From: Oxalobacteraceae bacterium OTU3CINTB1 | Lineage (GTDB): Bacteria; Pseudomonadota; Gammaproteobacteria; Burkholderiales; Burkholderiaceae_D | Assembly (NCBI GenBank): GCA_024123955.1 | Contig: CP099652.1 | Span: forward strand, 2,356,001-2,420,000 | DNA: 64,000 nucleotides | Direction of reading: 5' to 3' | Shown: piece after piece, positions 25,992 to 34,558 of the stretch | Layout of the letters: every line of letters begins with the position of its first letter | Numbering within the stretch: position 1 is the stretch's first letter | Position numbers and translations under genes: made by a program | The notes under the pieces: generated by a model | Database searches by the model: none | What the model saw: only the letters and a program-made list of their open reading frames with translations | Told to the model about the DNA's origin: nothing

Positions 25992-28883
25992 TCAGGCGAT
26001 CAGCTTCAGGCCGGGCGGCAGCGATTCGCCCAGCATGCGTTTTTCTTCGGCCTGGTCGAGTTGCACCACCTCGCGCACCATCGCGCTCCAGTTGGCGGGA
26101 GCGCCGATCGCGGCGAGGCGCCGCAGGATCTCCGCCCGCAATGTCTCGTTGATGTCGCGGGCACGATCGCCCGTCATGCGCGCCAGATGGGCCGCCGCGA
26201 ATCCGGCCGGCTCCACCTTCTTCCAGTCCAACGCCAGTATCTCACCCAGCCAATGCTCGACGACCGCGCTGTCGACGACATCGTGCGCGCTGCCGTGGAA
26301 CGGCTGGCGCGCGCCGACGCGGCTCAATCCCCACAGGAAGCGCGCCTGCGCCGCTTCGGCCTTGCCGGCGTTCGCGGCGCCGGCGCGGGTCTTGTTGGCG
26401 CCTGCCTTGGCGGCAGCGCGGGTTGAGGCGTCGAGCTGCGACAGCATCCATGCGCCGATTTCGGCTTTGTAGTTGCCGGGTATGCGTTCGAGCGAGGCGC
26501 CCAGGCGCAGCATGTCCTCCTCGCTGCCGTTGACCAGCGTTTGCGGGCGCCGGCCGCGCTCCTGCGCGTCCGCCTGGACGTTGAAGGCGAAATCGTCGAG
26601 CACCCGCAACTGTGCTTCCACGCTCAAGCCGCCGGCCACGCGCCGCCACAGGGTCCACCACTCGGCGCAGACCTGGCTGTCCTTGTGGTGCTGGGCGCCG
26701 GCTTCGAACATCGCCCACAATTGTTCGATGCGCCACTCGTCGAGCGAATGGCCGAAGCCCGGACGCAGGCAGTAGCCGCTCAGATTGAGCCACGCGCGCT
26801 CGTGTTCCGACGACCGGCGGCGGCCCTTGGCGCGGTCGATCAGCGCATCGAACAAACGGCGCAGCAGCGTCGTGGCCCAGCTTTCGCGGCTGCCCAACAG
26901 GTGTTCGAGCTGCGCGCGCAGTTGCTTCACTTCCTTGACGTCGACCTGCAGCGCGCGGCTGCCGAAGATGCGGTCTATCTTGTCGATGGCCGCGTTCAGG
27001 CCCGCCGGCATCGGTGCATCCTGGTGGACGTTGGTGCCAACGTCGTCGGCCTCCGCGATGCCGGCGTCGCCGCGCAGCTGGAACTCCAGCAGCCAGCGCT
27101 GCGCGTCTTCGATCGCCACGCAATGCACTTCCAGCGTGCCGACTTCGCTCAGCGTGGTGGCCAGCTGCACCGGGATTTCCTTGCGGGCGTCGGCGGTGCC
27201 GCTGTCGCGCAGCACGGTGGCGATCGGCGGCAGCTGGACGTAGTCGTCCGGTTGCAATTCGACCAGTTCGCCGGCTTGCGGCGGAGTGGCGTCCGACGTC
27301 GACGACGCCAGATGGAAGCGTACCGGCCGCCCAAGCCGCAGCGCGAAGGTGCGCTCGGCCAGCAGGATTTCGCGGTTCTCGGCGCTGCCGCGCGGCAGGA
27401 TGCAAACGGCGCGGCGCGGCTTGTCGGCGCGCTGTTCATCGTCCAGCAGCAGGAAGTAGCTGCGCGGCGACCCGCCGCCGATGACCGGCGCCTGGCCGGT
27501 TTGACCCAGTGCATAGGCCACGCCTCCACGCGCGACGGCGACATCGGGATCGTCGTTGTTCAGAACGCGCAGCGGAGCGCCACGCCAATTCGAGAGCACT
27601 TGCTCCAAACGTCGGGCCAGGGCGTCGGCGCGGAACACGCCGCCGTTCAGCAGCAATGTATCGGGAACCGGTATCGTCGCATGATCGTCCGCAGGCAGGC
27701 CCAATGCCTCGCGGGCCGCCGCCGCGTGCTGGCGCAGGAAGCCCGCCAGATGGCGGGTAATGGCTGCGTCGCTGGCGTAGGGCAGGCCGAACTCGATGAT
27801 CGCGCCGCGCCCGCGCGTGGCCGGTTCGCGCGACGGATTCAATGGGAAGAAACCGTCCACCACCAGCGCCGCCACTTCGTCGCGGGTCAGCTCGGCCGAG
27901 CGGGAGCCGCCGATCAGGCGCGAGCCGGAACCGAGCAGGGTGACGGTGGCGCGCTCCGGCGCGTCCGCCGCCAGCAGCAGCTCCTTCGCCGCACGGCAGC
28001 GCTCCGCCAGTTGCGCCAGGCGACTGGACGACAGGCGTGGTGGCGGCGCGTCGCCATTTTGTGTAGCCGCCATGCGCGTTTCGACCAGGTGCGCCAAGGC
28101 CAGATCCATATTGTCGCCGCCGAGGATCAGGTGATTGCCCACGCCGATGCGGCTGATCTCCGGCTGGCCGTCGAGCATCCCGACCTTGATCAAACTGAAG
28201 TCGGTGGTACCGCCGCCGACGTCGCACACCAGCAGCAGGCGCGTCTCGGCCAGATCGGCGGCCAGCGTTGCACGTTGGCGGTACAGCCAATCATAGAAGG
28301 CCGCCTGCGGCTCCTCCAGCAAGCGCAGGCCGGACAGGCCAGCCAGGCGCGCCGCTTCAAGCGTCAGGGCCCGCGCGCCTTCGTCGAAGGAGGCGGGAAT
28401 CGTCAGGACAATCTGCTGCCGCTCCAGCTGATGCGAGGGAAAGCGTGTGTTCCAGGCGGAGCGCAGATGCGAAAGATAGGAGGCGCTGGCTGCCACCGGC
28501 GACACTTTGGCCACATCGGCTTCGGATCCCCATGGCAGGATGGCGGCCGTGCGGTCCACGTTCGGATGCGACAGCCAGCTCTTGGCGCTGGAGACCAGAC
28601 GCCCAGGCACCTGCGCGCCAAGTTTGCGCGCCAGGCGACCGACCACCACCTGCCGCAAGCCGGCCACGTCGTCCTGCAACCAGGGCAGTTGCAACTCGCC
28701 GTCCGCCAGCTCGCCCTCGGCCGGGTGGTAGCGCACCGACGGCAGCAGCGCGCCAGCGCCAACCTGGCCCGGCGCCACCAGCTGTTCGATGTCGAACAGC
28801 TGGATGTCGGCTTTGCCGGGCGCCGAATAGGCCAGCACCGTATTGGTGGTGCCAAGGTCGATGCTGACGATGTATTGACTCAT
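25992..28883 (-). CDS. Hsp70-family protein with C-terminal DUF3731 region
   Basis: 963 residues from ATG 28883, where the Hsp70 phosphate-1 motif begins (MSQYIVSIDLGTTNT). Phosphate-2 (LLVCDVGGGTTDFSLIKVG, about residue 220) and an adenosine motif-like segment follow. After the ATPase and a beta-rich region, about 350 residues extend with no canonical helical lid; this part (from about residue 600) corresponds in my memory to DUF3731 and has a Trp/Arg-rich helical character (EHERAWLNLSGYCLRPGFG, EWWTLWRRVAGGL). The client is unknown. It lies two bases after the other Hsp70 gene, so the two are probably co-made partners. Confidence 0.85.
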   Translation of the reverse strand: MSQYIVSIDLGTTNTVLAYSAPGKADIQLFDIEQLVAPGQVGAGALLPSVRYHPAEGELADGELQLPWLQDDVAGLRQVVVGRLARKLGAQVPGRLVSSAKSWLSHPNVDRTAAILPWGSEADVAKVSPVAASASYLSHLRSAWNTRFPSHQLERQQIVLTIPASFDEGARALTLEAARLAGLSGLRLLEEPQAAFYDWLYRQRATLAADLAETRLLLVCDVGGGTTDFSLIKVGMLDGQPEISRIGVGNHLILGGDNMDLALAHLVETRMAATQNGDAPPPRLSSSRLAQLAERCRAAKELLLAADAPERATVTLLGSGSRLIGGSRSAELTRDEVAALVVDGFFPLNPSREPATRGRGAIIEFGLPYASDAAITRHLAGFLRQHAAAAREALGLPADDHATIPVPDTLLLNGGVFRADALARRLEQVLSNWRGAPLRVLNNDDPDVAVARGGVAYALGQTGQAPVIGGGSPRSYFLLLDDEQRADKPRRAVCILPRGSAENREILLAERTFALRLGRPVRFHLASSTSDATPPQAGELVELQPDDYVQLPPIATVLRDSGTADARKEIPVQLATTLSEVGTLEVHCVAIEDAQRWLLEFQLRGDAGIAEADDVGTNVHQDAPMPAGLNAAIDKIDRIFGSRALQVDVKEVKQLRAQLEHLLGSRESWATTLLRRLFDALIDRAKGRRRSSEHERAWLNLSGYCLRPGFGHSLDEWRIEQLWAMFEAGAQHHKDSQVCAEWWTLWRRVAGGLSVEAQLRVLDDFAFNVQADAQERGRRPQTLVNGSEEDMLRLGASLERIPGNYKAEIGAWMLSQLDASTRAAAKAGANKTRAGAANAGKAEAAQARFLWGLSRVGARQPFHGSAHDVVDSAVVEHWLGEILALDWKKVEPAGFAAAHLARMTGDRARDINETLRAEILRRLAAIGAPANWSAMVREVVQLDQAEEKRMLGESLPPGLKLIA

Positions 28884-28885
28884 GC

Positions 28886-30751
28886 TCAGGCGGCGATACT
28901 TTCGGTGGCGCCCGAGCGCACGTCGAACTCCACTTTCCAGCGCTGGCCGTCGTTGGCCACGGCCAGCAATTCGAGCGTGCCCGATTCGGTCGCCATCGCG
29001 TGCAGGCGCACCTGCACCACATCGCCGGCCTGACGGCCTTCCGGCGATAGCGTGGCCTGGATCTCGTTCAACTCGATCAGTTCCTCCGGACCCCAGAAGT
29101 CCAGCAGGTCGCCGATCTGGTCTTGCCGGCGCACGGAGGAGCCGAAGAAGCGGAACTGCACCGGCTCGCCGACGACCAGGCCAAACTCCTGGTTCGGCAG
29201 TTCGATCTCGCTGCCTTCCTCCATGCCGAACGGCGCCACGCACAGCGCCTGGATCGGCGGTTCCATGCCGGGGATGGCCGGCATCGACGACTCGATCGCC
29301 ACGTAGTAGGCGCGCGCCGTGCCGCCGCGAATCCGCACGCCGCTGCCCCGGCGCACATAGCTGTAATAAGCCGCGCCGCGCGCGACCGCCAGATCCAGGT
29401 CGGCGCCGCCCAGCATGCGGGCCGGCTCCGCGCCTTCCATATATAGCCAGTCATTGAGCGTGCCCATGACGCGTTGCGCCAACAGCTCGGACTTGAACAC
29501 GCCGCCGTTGAACAGCACCGCCGTCGGATGCAGGAAGGTGGCGTCGGCACTGTGCTTGCCGGCGTAGCCTTCGAGTTCGCTGGTGGCGCCCACCTGGCGT
29601 GCCAGGAACGCGGCGAGGTGTCGGGTGATGCCCGCGTCCTGCGCATACGGCAGGCCAAGCTGGGTCAGGCCCGCGCGCGTGCGCACGGCGGGACGTGCCG
29701 CCGCGTCCACCGCCGGGAAGAAGCCGTCGAGAATAAAGGTGGTCACCTCGTCACGTGTCAGCTCGGTGCGGATCGAGCCGCCGATCAGTTTCGAGCCACG
29801 GCTCGGCACCACGATAGGCCAGGTGTCGACGGTCGCATCGGCCAGCAGCTTTTCCTTGGCCGTACGGCAGCCGTAGGTCAGCGCGCGCATTTGCCAGGCG
29901 TCGAGCTGGGTGCCGTTGGCGGCCAGCTTGCGCGCCACCAGATGGGCCAGCGCCAAATCCATATTGTCGCCGCCGAGCAGAATGTGATCGCCCACCGCGA
30001 TGCGGTGCGGCTCCAGGATGCCGTCGCGTTCCAGCACGGCGATCAGCGAAAAGTCGCTGGTGCCGCCGCCGACGTCCACCACCAGGATGATGTCGCCCGG
30101 GTTGACCTCTTTGCGCCAGCGGCCTTCGCTGCCCTGGATCCAGCTATACAGGGCCGCCTGCGGCTCCTCCAGCAAGGTCAGATTGGTGTAGCCTGCCGCG
30201 CGGGCCGCGTCGGCGGTCAGTTCGCGCGCGCCCGGGTCGAACGAGGCGGGAATCGTCACCGTCACGGCCTGTTCGCCGAACGGCGCCTCGGGGTGCGCCT
30301 GCTCCCACGCCTGGCGCAGGTGCGACAGGTAGCGGGTCGACGCCTCCAGTGGCGAGACGCGCGTGACTTCTTCCGGCGCGTCGTTCGGCAACAGGGCGCT
30401 GCGGCGGTCCACGCCCGGGTGGCTCAACCAGCTCTTGGCGCTGGAGACCAGGCGGATCGGCGTGGTGGCGCCACGGCTGCGCGCCATCTCGCCGGCCACG
30501 CCGGTTTGTTCTGCCGCCGACTGCTGCCACGGCAGGCTCAAATCGCCCGGCGCCAGTTCGTCGGCGTGCGGCAGATACAGGAAGGACGGCAGCAGCGCCA
30601 AGTCTTCCACCGTGCCTGGTGCGGTCAGTTGCGGAATCGCCAGCACTCCGTGCTGGGTTTTCTCGCCGTCGCTGGTGGTCAGGTCGACATAGGACAGCGC
30701 GCTGTGGGTGGTGCCTAGGTCGATGCCGATGGCGTAGCGTGGGTCGCTCAT
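28886..30751 (-). CDS. Hsp70-family protein, partner of the adjacent paralogue
   Basis: 621 residues. Phosphate-1 motif YAIGIDLGTTHSALSY at the N-terminus; phosphate-2 ILVVDVGGGTSDFSLIAV near residue 230; LGGDNMDLALAHLVARK follows. Both paralogues share the PRFYxxAxxSWL-like SAKSWLSHPGVDR segment, absent from DnaK as I recall it. The C-terminal substrate-binding region is short and beta-type; the long helical lid of DnaK is missing. The start overlaps the DUF2760 stop (ATGA). No J protein or GrpE is encoded nearby, so cochaperones are unknown. Distinct from hscA at 47123. Confidence 0.87.
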   Translation of the reverse strand: MSDPRYAIGIDLGTTHSALSYVDLTTSDGEKTQHGVLAIPQLTAPGTVEDLALLPSFLYLPHADELAPGDLSLPWQQSAAEQTGVAGEMARSRGATTPIRLVSSAKSWLSHPGVDRRSALLPNDAPEEVTRVSPLEASTRYLSHLRQAWEQAHPEAPFGEQAVTVTIPASFDPGARELTADAARAAGYTNLTLLEEPQAALYSWIQGSEGRWRKEVNPGDIILVVDVGGGTSDFSLIAVLERDGILEPHRIAVGDHILLGGDNMDLALAHLVARKLAANGTQLDAWQMRALTYGCRTAKEKLLADATVDTWPIVVPSRGSKLIGGSIRTELTRDEVTTFILDGFFPAVDAAARPAVRTRAGLTQLGLPYAQDAGITRHLAAFLARQVGATSELEGYAGKHSADATFLHPTAVLFNGGVFKSELLAQRVMGTLNDWLYMEGAEPARMLGGADLDLAVARGAAYYSYVRRGSGVRIRGGTARAYYVAIESSMPAIPGMEPPIQALCVAPFGMEEGSEIELPNQEFGLVVGEPVQFRFFGSSVRRQDQIGDLLDFWGPEELIELNEIQATLSPEGRQAGDVVQVRLHAMATESGTLELLAVANDGQRWKVEFDVRSGATESIAA

Positions 30752-31344
30752 AATTCCACCTCCGCCGGTGCCAGGATGGCCGCGTCGTGCGCTTCGGCCA
30801 GTTTCGGCAGGCGCACGTTCGACGCGCGCCAGCCGCGATGGCTCAAGGCGCCGCGGAACGGCGCCTTGCCGACCACGTTGCCGGTCAGGCGCACGGCGCT
30901 GGCGTCGAAGCCTTCCTCCAGCACCACGCGGCTGCCTTCGGCCTCGCTGCGCACCGCTTCGATGGTGAAGTGCTCGCGCAGCACCTTGCCGCAGCCTTCG
31001 TGCACCACGCGCGCGGCGGCGCCGATGTCGGCGTCCGAGTAGGCGCTCAGGTTCTCCTGGGTGAAGTCGATCAGGCGCGCTTCGCGCTGGAACAGGCCAA
31101 GCAGCTGAAGCGCGGCGTCCGGCGTGGCGACGCGCAGCGTGACCGGGGCCGGGGCAGGCACGGGAGCCGGCGCGGGGACGGGAGCAGGTGCGGAAACCGG
31201 CGCGGCGGACGGCTGCGGCTCGCCGGCGGCGATGCGCGCCAGGCGGGCGGCGTACTCGGCGTCGGACAGCGCCCGGAAGAAGGCGCCGATGGCGATCGAT
31301 ATCCGGCTAAAAAAAGACGGCAACGGTTGAGTCGAATTGTTCAT
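30748..31344 (-). CDS. DUF2760 domain protein
   Basis: 198 residues from ATG 31344 (MNNSTQPLPSFF); the longer frame to 31524 lies over the promoter region and is rejected. The N-terminus has a short hydrophobic stretch (ISIAIGAFFRAL), followed by a Pro/Ala-Val repeat linker (about residues 45-75). The C-terminal domain (about 78-198) starts DAALQLLGLFQREARLIDF and has AARVVHEGCGKVL and GALSHRGWRA, which I recall as DUF2760. No function is known. First gene of the three-gene Hsp70 operon, with ATGA overlap to the next gene, so it is probably a dedicated cofactor or adaptor of the Hsp70 pair. Confidence 0.85.
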   Translation of the reverse strand: MNNSTQPLPSFFSRISIAIGAFFRALSDAEYAARLARIAAGEPQPSAAPVSAPAPVPAPAPVPAPAPVTLRVATPDAALQLLGLFQREARLIDFTQENLSAYSDADIGAAARVVHEGCGKVLREHFTIEAVRSEAEGSRVVLEEGFDASAVRLTGNVVGKAPFRGALSHRGWRASNVRLPKLAEAHDAAILAPAEVEL

Positions 31345-31424
31345 GTTTAGCTCGCGTAGAGTGAGCCGGGCCGCTGCCTGGGGCGGCAGCCTGGCGGAAT
31401 GTGGGGTGGGGGCGCGCGTGGCGC

Positions 31425-31481
31425 GGGGAAAGTCTTCCCCCGGAAGCCCCGCATGATACCAGTTCGGGCGCGGGCGCCAAA
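31425..31481 (-). promoter_or_regulatory. Possible promoter and palindrome before the Hsp70 operon
   Basis: On the minus strand a TATCAT -10 (31453-31458) lies 17 bp from a weak TTTGGC -35 (31476-31481). A 16-bp inverted repeat GGGGAA-4-TTCCCC (31425-31440) lies just after the predicted start and could be an operator. Confidence 0.35.
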
Positions 31482-31539
31482 GGCGCGAGGGCCGCACCGT
31501 TGATTTTTCGCTTGATATGGCCATTTGGAGCGCTTAGAA

Positions 31540-31559
31540 TACTGGATATATATACAGTA
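31540..31559 (+). promoter_or_regulatory. LexA (SOS) box before the radical SAM gene
   Basis: TACTGGATATATATACAGTA differs at one position from the ideal E. coli-type SOS box, keeping CTG-N10-CAG. It lies 48-67 bases before the ATG at 31607. The AT-rich centre can double as a promoter -10. Confidence 0.85.
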
Positions 31560-31606
31560 TTGGCGCAGTAGTGGCGATCCCCGCCCGGCGCCCGGCCCCA
31601 GCGATC

Positions 31607-32761
31607 ATGAACCACGACGAAAACAACCAAGAGCACGTGATGCTGCCGCCGCCTTCGCTGAAGGCGCAAAAGGGCCGTGGCGCGGTATCGAACCTGCAGG
31701 GGCGCTTCGAGGTCAACGCGCGCGAAGCCTATGACGACGGCTGGGAGCGCGAGGAAGAGGAGGCGTCGCCGTGGAAAACCCAGGTCACCGACGAATATTG
31801 TAAATCGATTTTGAGCCGGAACGCCTCGCCGGACCTGCCGTTCAGCGTCTCGCTGAACCCGTATCGCGGCTGCGAGCACGGCTGTATTTACTGTTTCGCC
31901 CGTCCCACGCACAGTTATCTCGGCCTGTCGCCCGGCATGGACTTCGAGAGCAAGATTTTCGCCAAGGTCAACGCGCCGGAAATGCTGCGGCGCGAGCTGG
32001 CCAAGGCCGGCTACGAGCCCGAATCGATCGCGCTTGGCGTCAATACGGACGCCTACCAGCCCTGCGAGCGCGAGCGCAAGCTCACGCGCCGCGTGCTGGA
32101 GGTGCTGCAGGAATGCCAGCACCCTGTCGGCCTGATTACCAAATCGTCGCTGATCGAGCGCGATATCGACATCCTCGCGGCGATGGCCGCCAAACAGCAG
32201 GCCGGCGTCGCCATCACCTTGACGACGCTGGACCCTTCCATCTCGCGCACGCTTGAACCGCGCGCGGCGGCCCCGGCGCGCCGGCTGCGCACGATCCGCA
32301 CATTGACCGACGCCGGCATTCCGGTGGCCGTCAGCGTCGCGCCCATCATTCCGTTCGTCACCGAGCCGGATATCGAGCGCCTGCTGGAAGCGGTCAAGGA
32401 AGCCGGCGCCGTTACCGCGCACTACACGGTGCTGCGGTTGCCATGGGAGGTGGCGCCGCTGTTCCAGCAATGGCTGCAGGCGCACTTCCCGGAGCGGGCG
32501 CAGCGTGTGATGAACCGCGTGCGTGAGATGCGCGGCGGCAAAGACTACGACAGCACGTTTGGCTCCCGCATGAAAGGCGAGGGCGTGTGGGCGGAATTGA
32601 TACGGCAACGCTTCAAGATCGCCACCGAGCGCCTCGGGCTGTCGGGCAAGGGCAGCCGCTTTCACAGCATGGACGCGTCGCAATTCACCCGTCCGCTGGT
32701 GGTGCCGCCGTTGGGCGCGCGCGCCAAGCCGGCCAGCGAGGGCCAGTTGGATTTATTCTGA
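31607..32761 (+). CDS. SOS-controlled PA0069-type radical SAM protein
   Basis: 384 residues from ATG 31607; the next in-frame ATG at 31640 is an alternative. The radical SAM cluster motif is CEHGCIYC (about residue 89), within SLNPYRGCEHGCIYCFARP, as in PA0069-type proteins related to spore photoproduct lyase. Conserved followers are FESKIFAK, LGVNTDAYQPCE, and VGLITKSSLIERD. It should cleave S-adenosylmethionine with a 4Fe-4S cluster; the substrate is unknown. The near-perfect LexA box upstream puts it in the SOS regulon, and I recall PA0069 as a LexA-regulon gene in Pseudomonas aeruginosa, so a DNA-repair role is likely. Its 3' end overlaps the convergent cyclotransferase gene by nine bases. 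Confidence 0.9.
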   Translation: MNHDENNQEHVMLPPPSLKAQKGRGAVSNLQGRFEVNAREAYDDGWEREEEEASPWKTQVTDEYCKSILSRNASPDLPFSVSLNPYRGCEHGCIYCFARPTHSYLGLSPGMDFESKIFAKVNAPEMLRRELAKAGYEPESIALGVNTDAYQPCERERKLTRRVLEVLQECQHPVGLITKSSLIERDIDILAAMAAKQQAGVAITLTTLDPSISRTLEPRAAAPARRLRTIRTLTDAGIPVAVSVAPIIPFVTEPDIERLLEAVKEAGAVTAHYTVLRLPWEVAPLFQQWLQAHFPERAQRVMNRVREMRGGKDYDSTFGSRMKGEGVWAELIRQRFKIATERLGLSGKGSRFHSMDASQFTRPLVVPPLGARAKPASEGQLDLF

Positions 32762-33436
32762 CGGAACCGTAGGAGGAGGGGCGTTCAACGCGGCCAGGTG
32801 CCGTTCGATCTCGAAGACATGCTGATCGTGGCGGCCCAGTTCGCGCAGGGCATGCGCCAGGTGATTGAGGTAGTCGCTGTTCGGGCCGCTGGGGCCGATG
32901 GAGCGGGCGATGTGGCGCGCGATCTCCTGTTCGGACGCCTCGCCCAGGAAGGCCGTGTTGTCCGGCGTGGCAATGTAGACCAGGCCAACGACGCTGTCAC
33001 TGTCACTGTCACTGCCACTGTCACTGCCGCTGTTACTGCCGCTGTTACTGCCGCTGTCGCCATCATCGAACGATATGGTCGTCGCCAGCCGCAAGTAGCC
33101 GTTCTTCTCGCGGTGGTCCAGGTGGGCGAACACCTCCGGCGTGACCAGGTAAGCCATGCCATGGCAAATGGCGCCCGCTTGCTCGATGATGGTGACCACG
33201 CGGCCCGGCGCTTCCGGCGTGCCGCGATGGTCATGCGAGCCTTGCCAAAAGCGGCGGGTCCAGTTGGTAATGCTGGCCGGACGGCGTTGCAGGTAGGGGA
33301 AGTCGGCCTTGTAGATCAGCGAGCCGTAGCCGAACAGCCAAACGCTGTGGTGGCCGTCAAACTGATCCATCATCTGGTTGATGGCGATGGTGTCTGCTGT
33401 CATGATCGATGCTGGTTTAGCGCCCGGCGGCTTCAT
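32753..33436 (-). CDS. ChaC-like gamma-glutamylcyclotransferase
   Basis: 227 residues. The substrate loop VWLFGYGSLIYK (about residue 32) is the GGCT signature. The second conserved part is VTPEVFAHLDHREKNGY, where Glu of the REKNGY segment is the expected general base. ChaC enzymes cut glutathione to 5-oxoproline and Cys-Gly. Between two strands a Ser-Asp/Gly/Asn dipeptide repeat of about 22 residues (GDSGSNSGSNSGSDSG and on) is inserted, encoded by a hexanucleotide repeat. The start is uncertain; Met12 (33403) is possible, and neither has a clear Shine-Dalgarno. Confidence 0.85.
   Translation of the reverse strand: MKPPGAKPASIMTADTIAINQMMDQFDGHHSVWLFGYGSLIYKADFPYLQRRPASITNWTRRFWQGSHDHRGTPEAPGRVVTIIEQAGAICHGMAYLVTPEVFAHLDHREKNGYLRLATTISFDDGDSGSNSGSNSGSDSGSDSDSDSVVGLVYIATPDNTAFLGEASEQEIARHIARSIGPSGPNSDYLNHLAHALRELGRHDQHVFEIERHLAALNAPPPTVPSE
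32994..33058 (+). repeat. Hexanucleotide tandem repeat inside the cyclotransferase gene
   Basis: About 10-11 units of CTGTCA and its variants CTGCCA, CTGCCG and CTGTTA. Unit changes of six bases keep the frame and add or remove two residues (Ser plus Asp, Gly or Asn). Confidence 0.85.
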
Positions 33437-33515
33437 TTTCGATATGCAAAATATTCATATACCGAAGCATACACACGCCGCATAGCGGGCGGTAGTGGGG
33501 AAAATGTAAGTTATC

Positions 33516-34430
33516 TTAAGCGAGCGGAACGTTCCACTCGTGCGCCGCGATGTACTCCCGCAGGAAGGCGACAAAACTCTCGGCCGCCGGCGACAACGCC
33601 CGCGCGTTGCGCGTATAGACAAAAAAACGACGCGTGAGCGCGGGATCGACCAGCTGACGCATCCGCAATCCATACAACTGCACCATTTTTTCCGCGTACG
33701 GCAGGCAGACGGTAATCCCCAGCCGCGCATGCACCATTGCCAGCGCGGTTGTCATGAAGGTCACCTCGTTGTAGGGGCTGAGCGACAGCTCGCGAAACGA
33801 CACATGCATATCGCGCAGCAGCCGTTCGGTGAACTGCCCCTGCAAGGAAATGAAGGGAAAATCGTTGATGTCGGCCCAAGGGATGCGCTCGCGCGACTCC
33901 AGCGCATGCCCGGGCGGAAACACCACCACGAAGGGCATGTCGAACAGCGGCAGCGCTTCGATCTCGGTGTTGGCATCGCGCTCCGGGCCGATGCCGAAAT
34001 CGGCCTCGCCGCTGAACACGCGCGCCGACACCTGCTCGACCGGGCTGTCGGCCAGCCGCACCTGCACGTCCGGATAACGGGCGGAATAGGCGGCGATGGC
34101 CTCGGGCAGCAAGGTGCACGAGAGCATCTGCGGCGCGGCGATGCGCACGATCCCCTGCTTGAGCGCCTTGCGGCTGGCGATGTCGGCCATCGCGCGGTCC
34201 AGATCCTGCAGCATCTTCTCGAACAACGGCGTCAGTTCGCGTCCCACCTCCGACAACTGCGTCTTGCGCGTGGTACGCTCGACGACACGCACGCCGAGCA
34301 TCTGCTCGAGCTCCTTGATCTGGCCGCTGAGCGCCGATTGCGTCAGGTTGAGGTGGTCCGCCGCCAGCGTGAAACTGCCGGTTTTGGCCAGGGCGACCAG
34401 TGCCCGCATTTGCCGCAAACTTGGATTCAT
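33516..34430 (-). CDS. LysR-family transcriptional regulator
   Basis: 304 residues from ATG 34430 (MNPSLRQMRALVALAKTGSF); the upstream part of the frame lies in the promoter region. The N-terminal winged helix-turn-helix contains LAADHLNLTQSALSGQIKELE, and the C-terminal half is the effector-binding domain. It is divergent from the fumarylacetoacetate hydrolase/maleylacetoacetate isomerase pair across about 90 bp, the usual LysR arrangement, so it probably controls that pair. The effector is unknown. The cyclotransferase gene downstream on the same strand is separated by 79 bp. Confidence 0.93.
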   Translation of the reverse strand: MNPSLRQMRALVALAKTGSFTLAADHLNLTQSALSGQIKELEQMLGVRVVERTTRKTQLSEVGRELTPLFEKMLQDLDRAMADIASRKALKQGIVRIAAPQMLSCTLLPEAIAAYSARYPDVQVRLADSPVEQVSARVFSGEADFGIGPERDANTEIEALPLFDMPFVVVFPPGHALESRERIPWADINDFPFISLQGQFTERLLRDMHVSFRELSLSPYNEVTFMTTALAMVHARLGITVCLPYAEKMVQLYGLRMRQLVDPALTRRFFVYTRNARALSPAAESFVAFLREYIAAHEWNVPLA

Positions 34431-34519
34431 TGGAAAACCTGATAAATAGCGGGGAAAATACTGTTTGTATGATATCTGAGATTCGCATCTAATGTCGACA
34501 AACTGAATTGGAGGCAATT

Positions 34520-34558
34520 ATGAAAATCGAACAAATTCACCATGGAGCTCAGGTATGA
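34520..34558 (+). CDS. 12-codon leader ORF overlapping the fahA-like start
   Basis: Reads MKIEQIHHGAQV then TGA, preceded by a strong GGAGG seven bases upstream. Its stop overlaps the ATG of the next gene (GTATGA), so it could couple translation. The first eight residues (MKIEQIHH) look like the start of VOC/glyoxalase-type proteins that I recall near such genes, so it may be what is left of a deleted gene. Confidence 0.5.
   Translation: MKIEQIHHGAQV

Noticed and set aside
32994..33058. CRISPR-like or intergenic repeat array
   Set aside because: Units are six bases without spacers and lie inside a coding frame.
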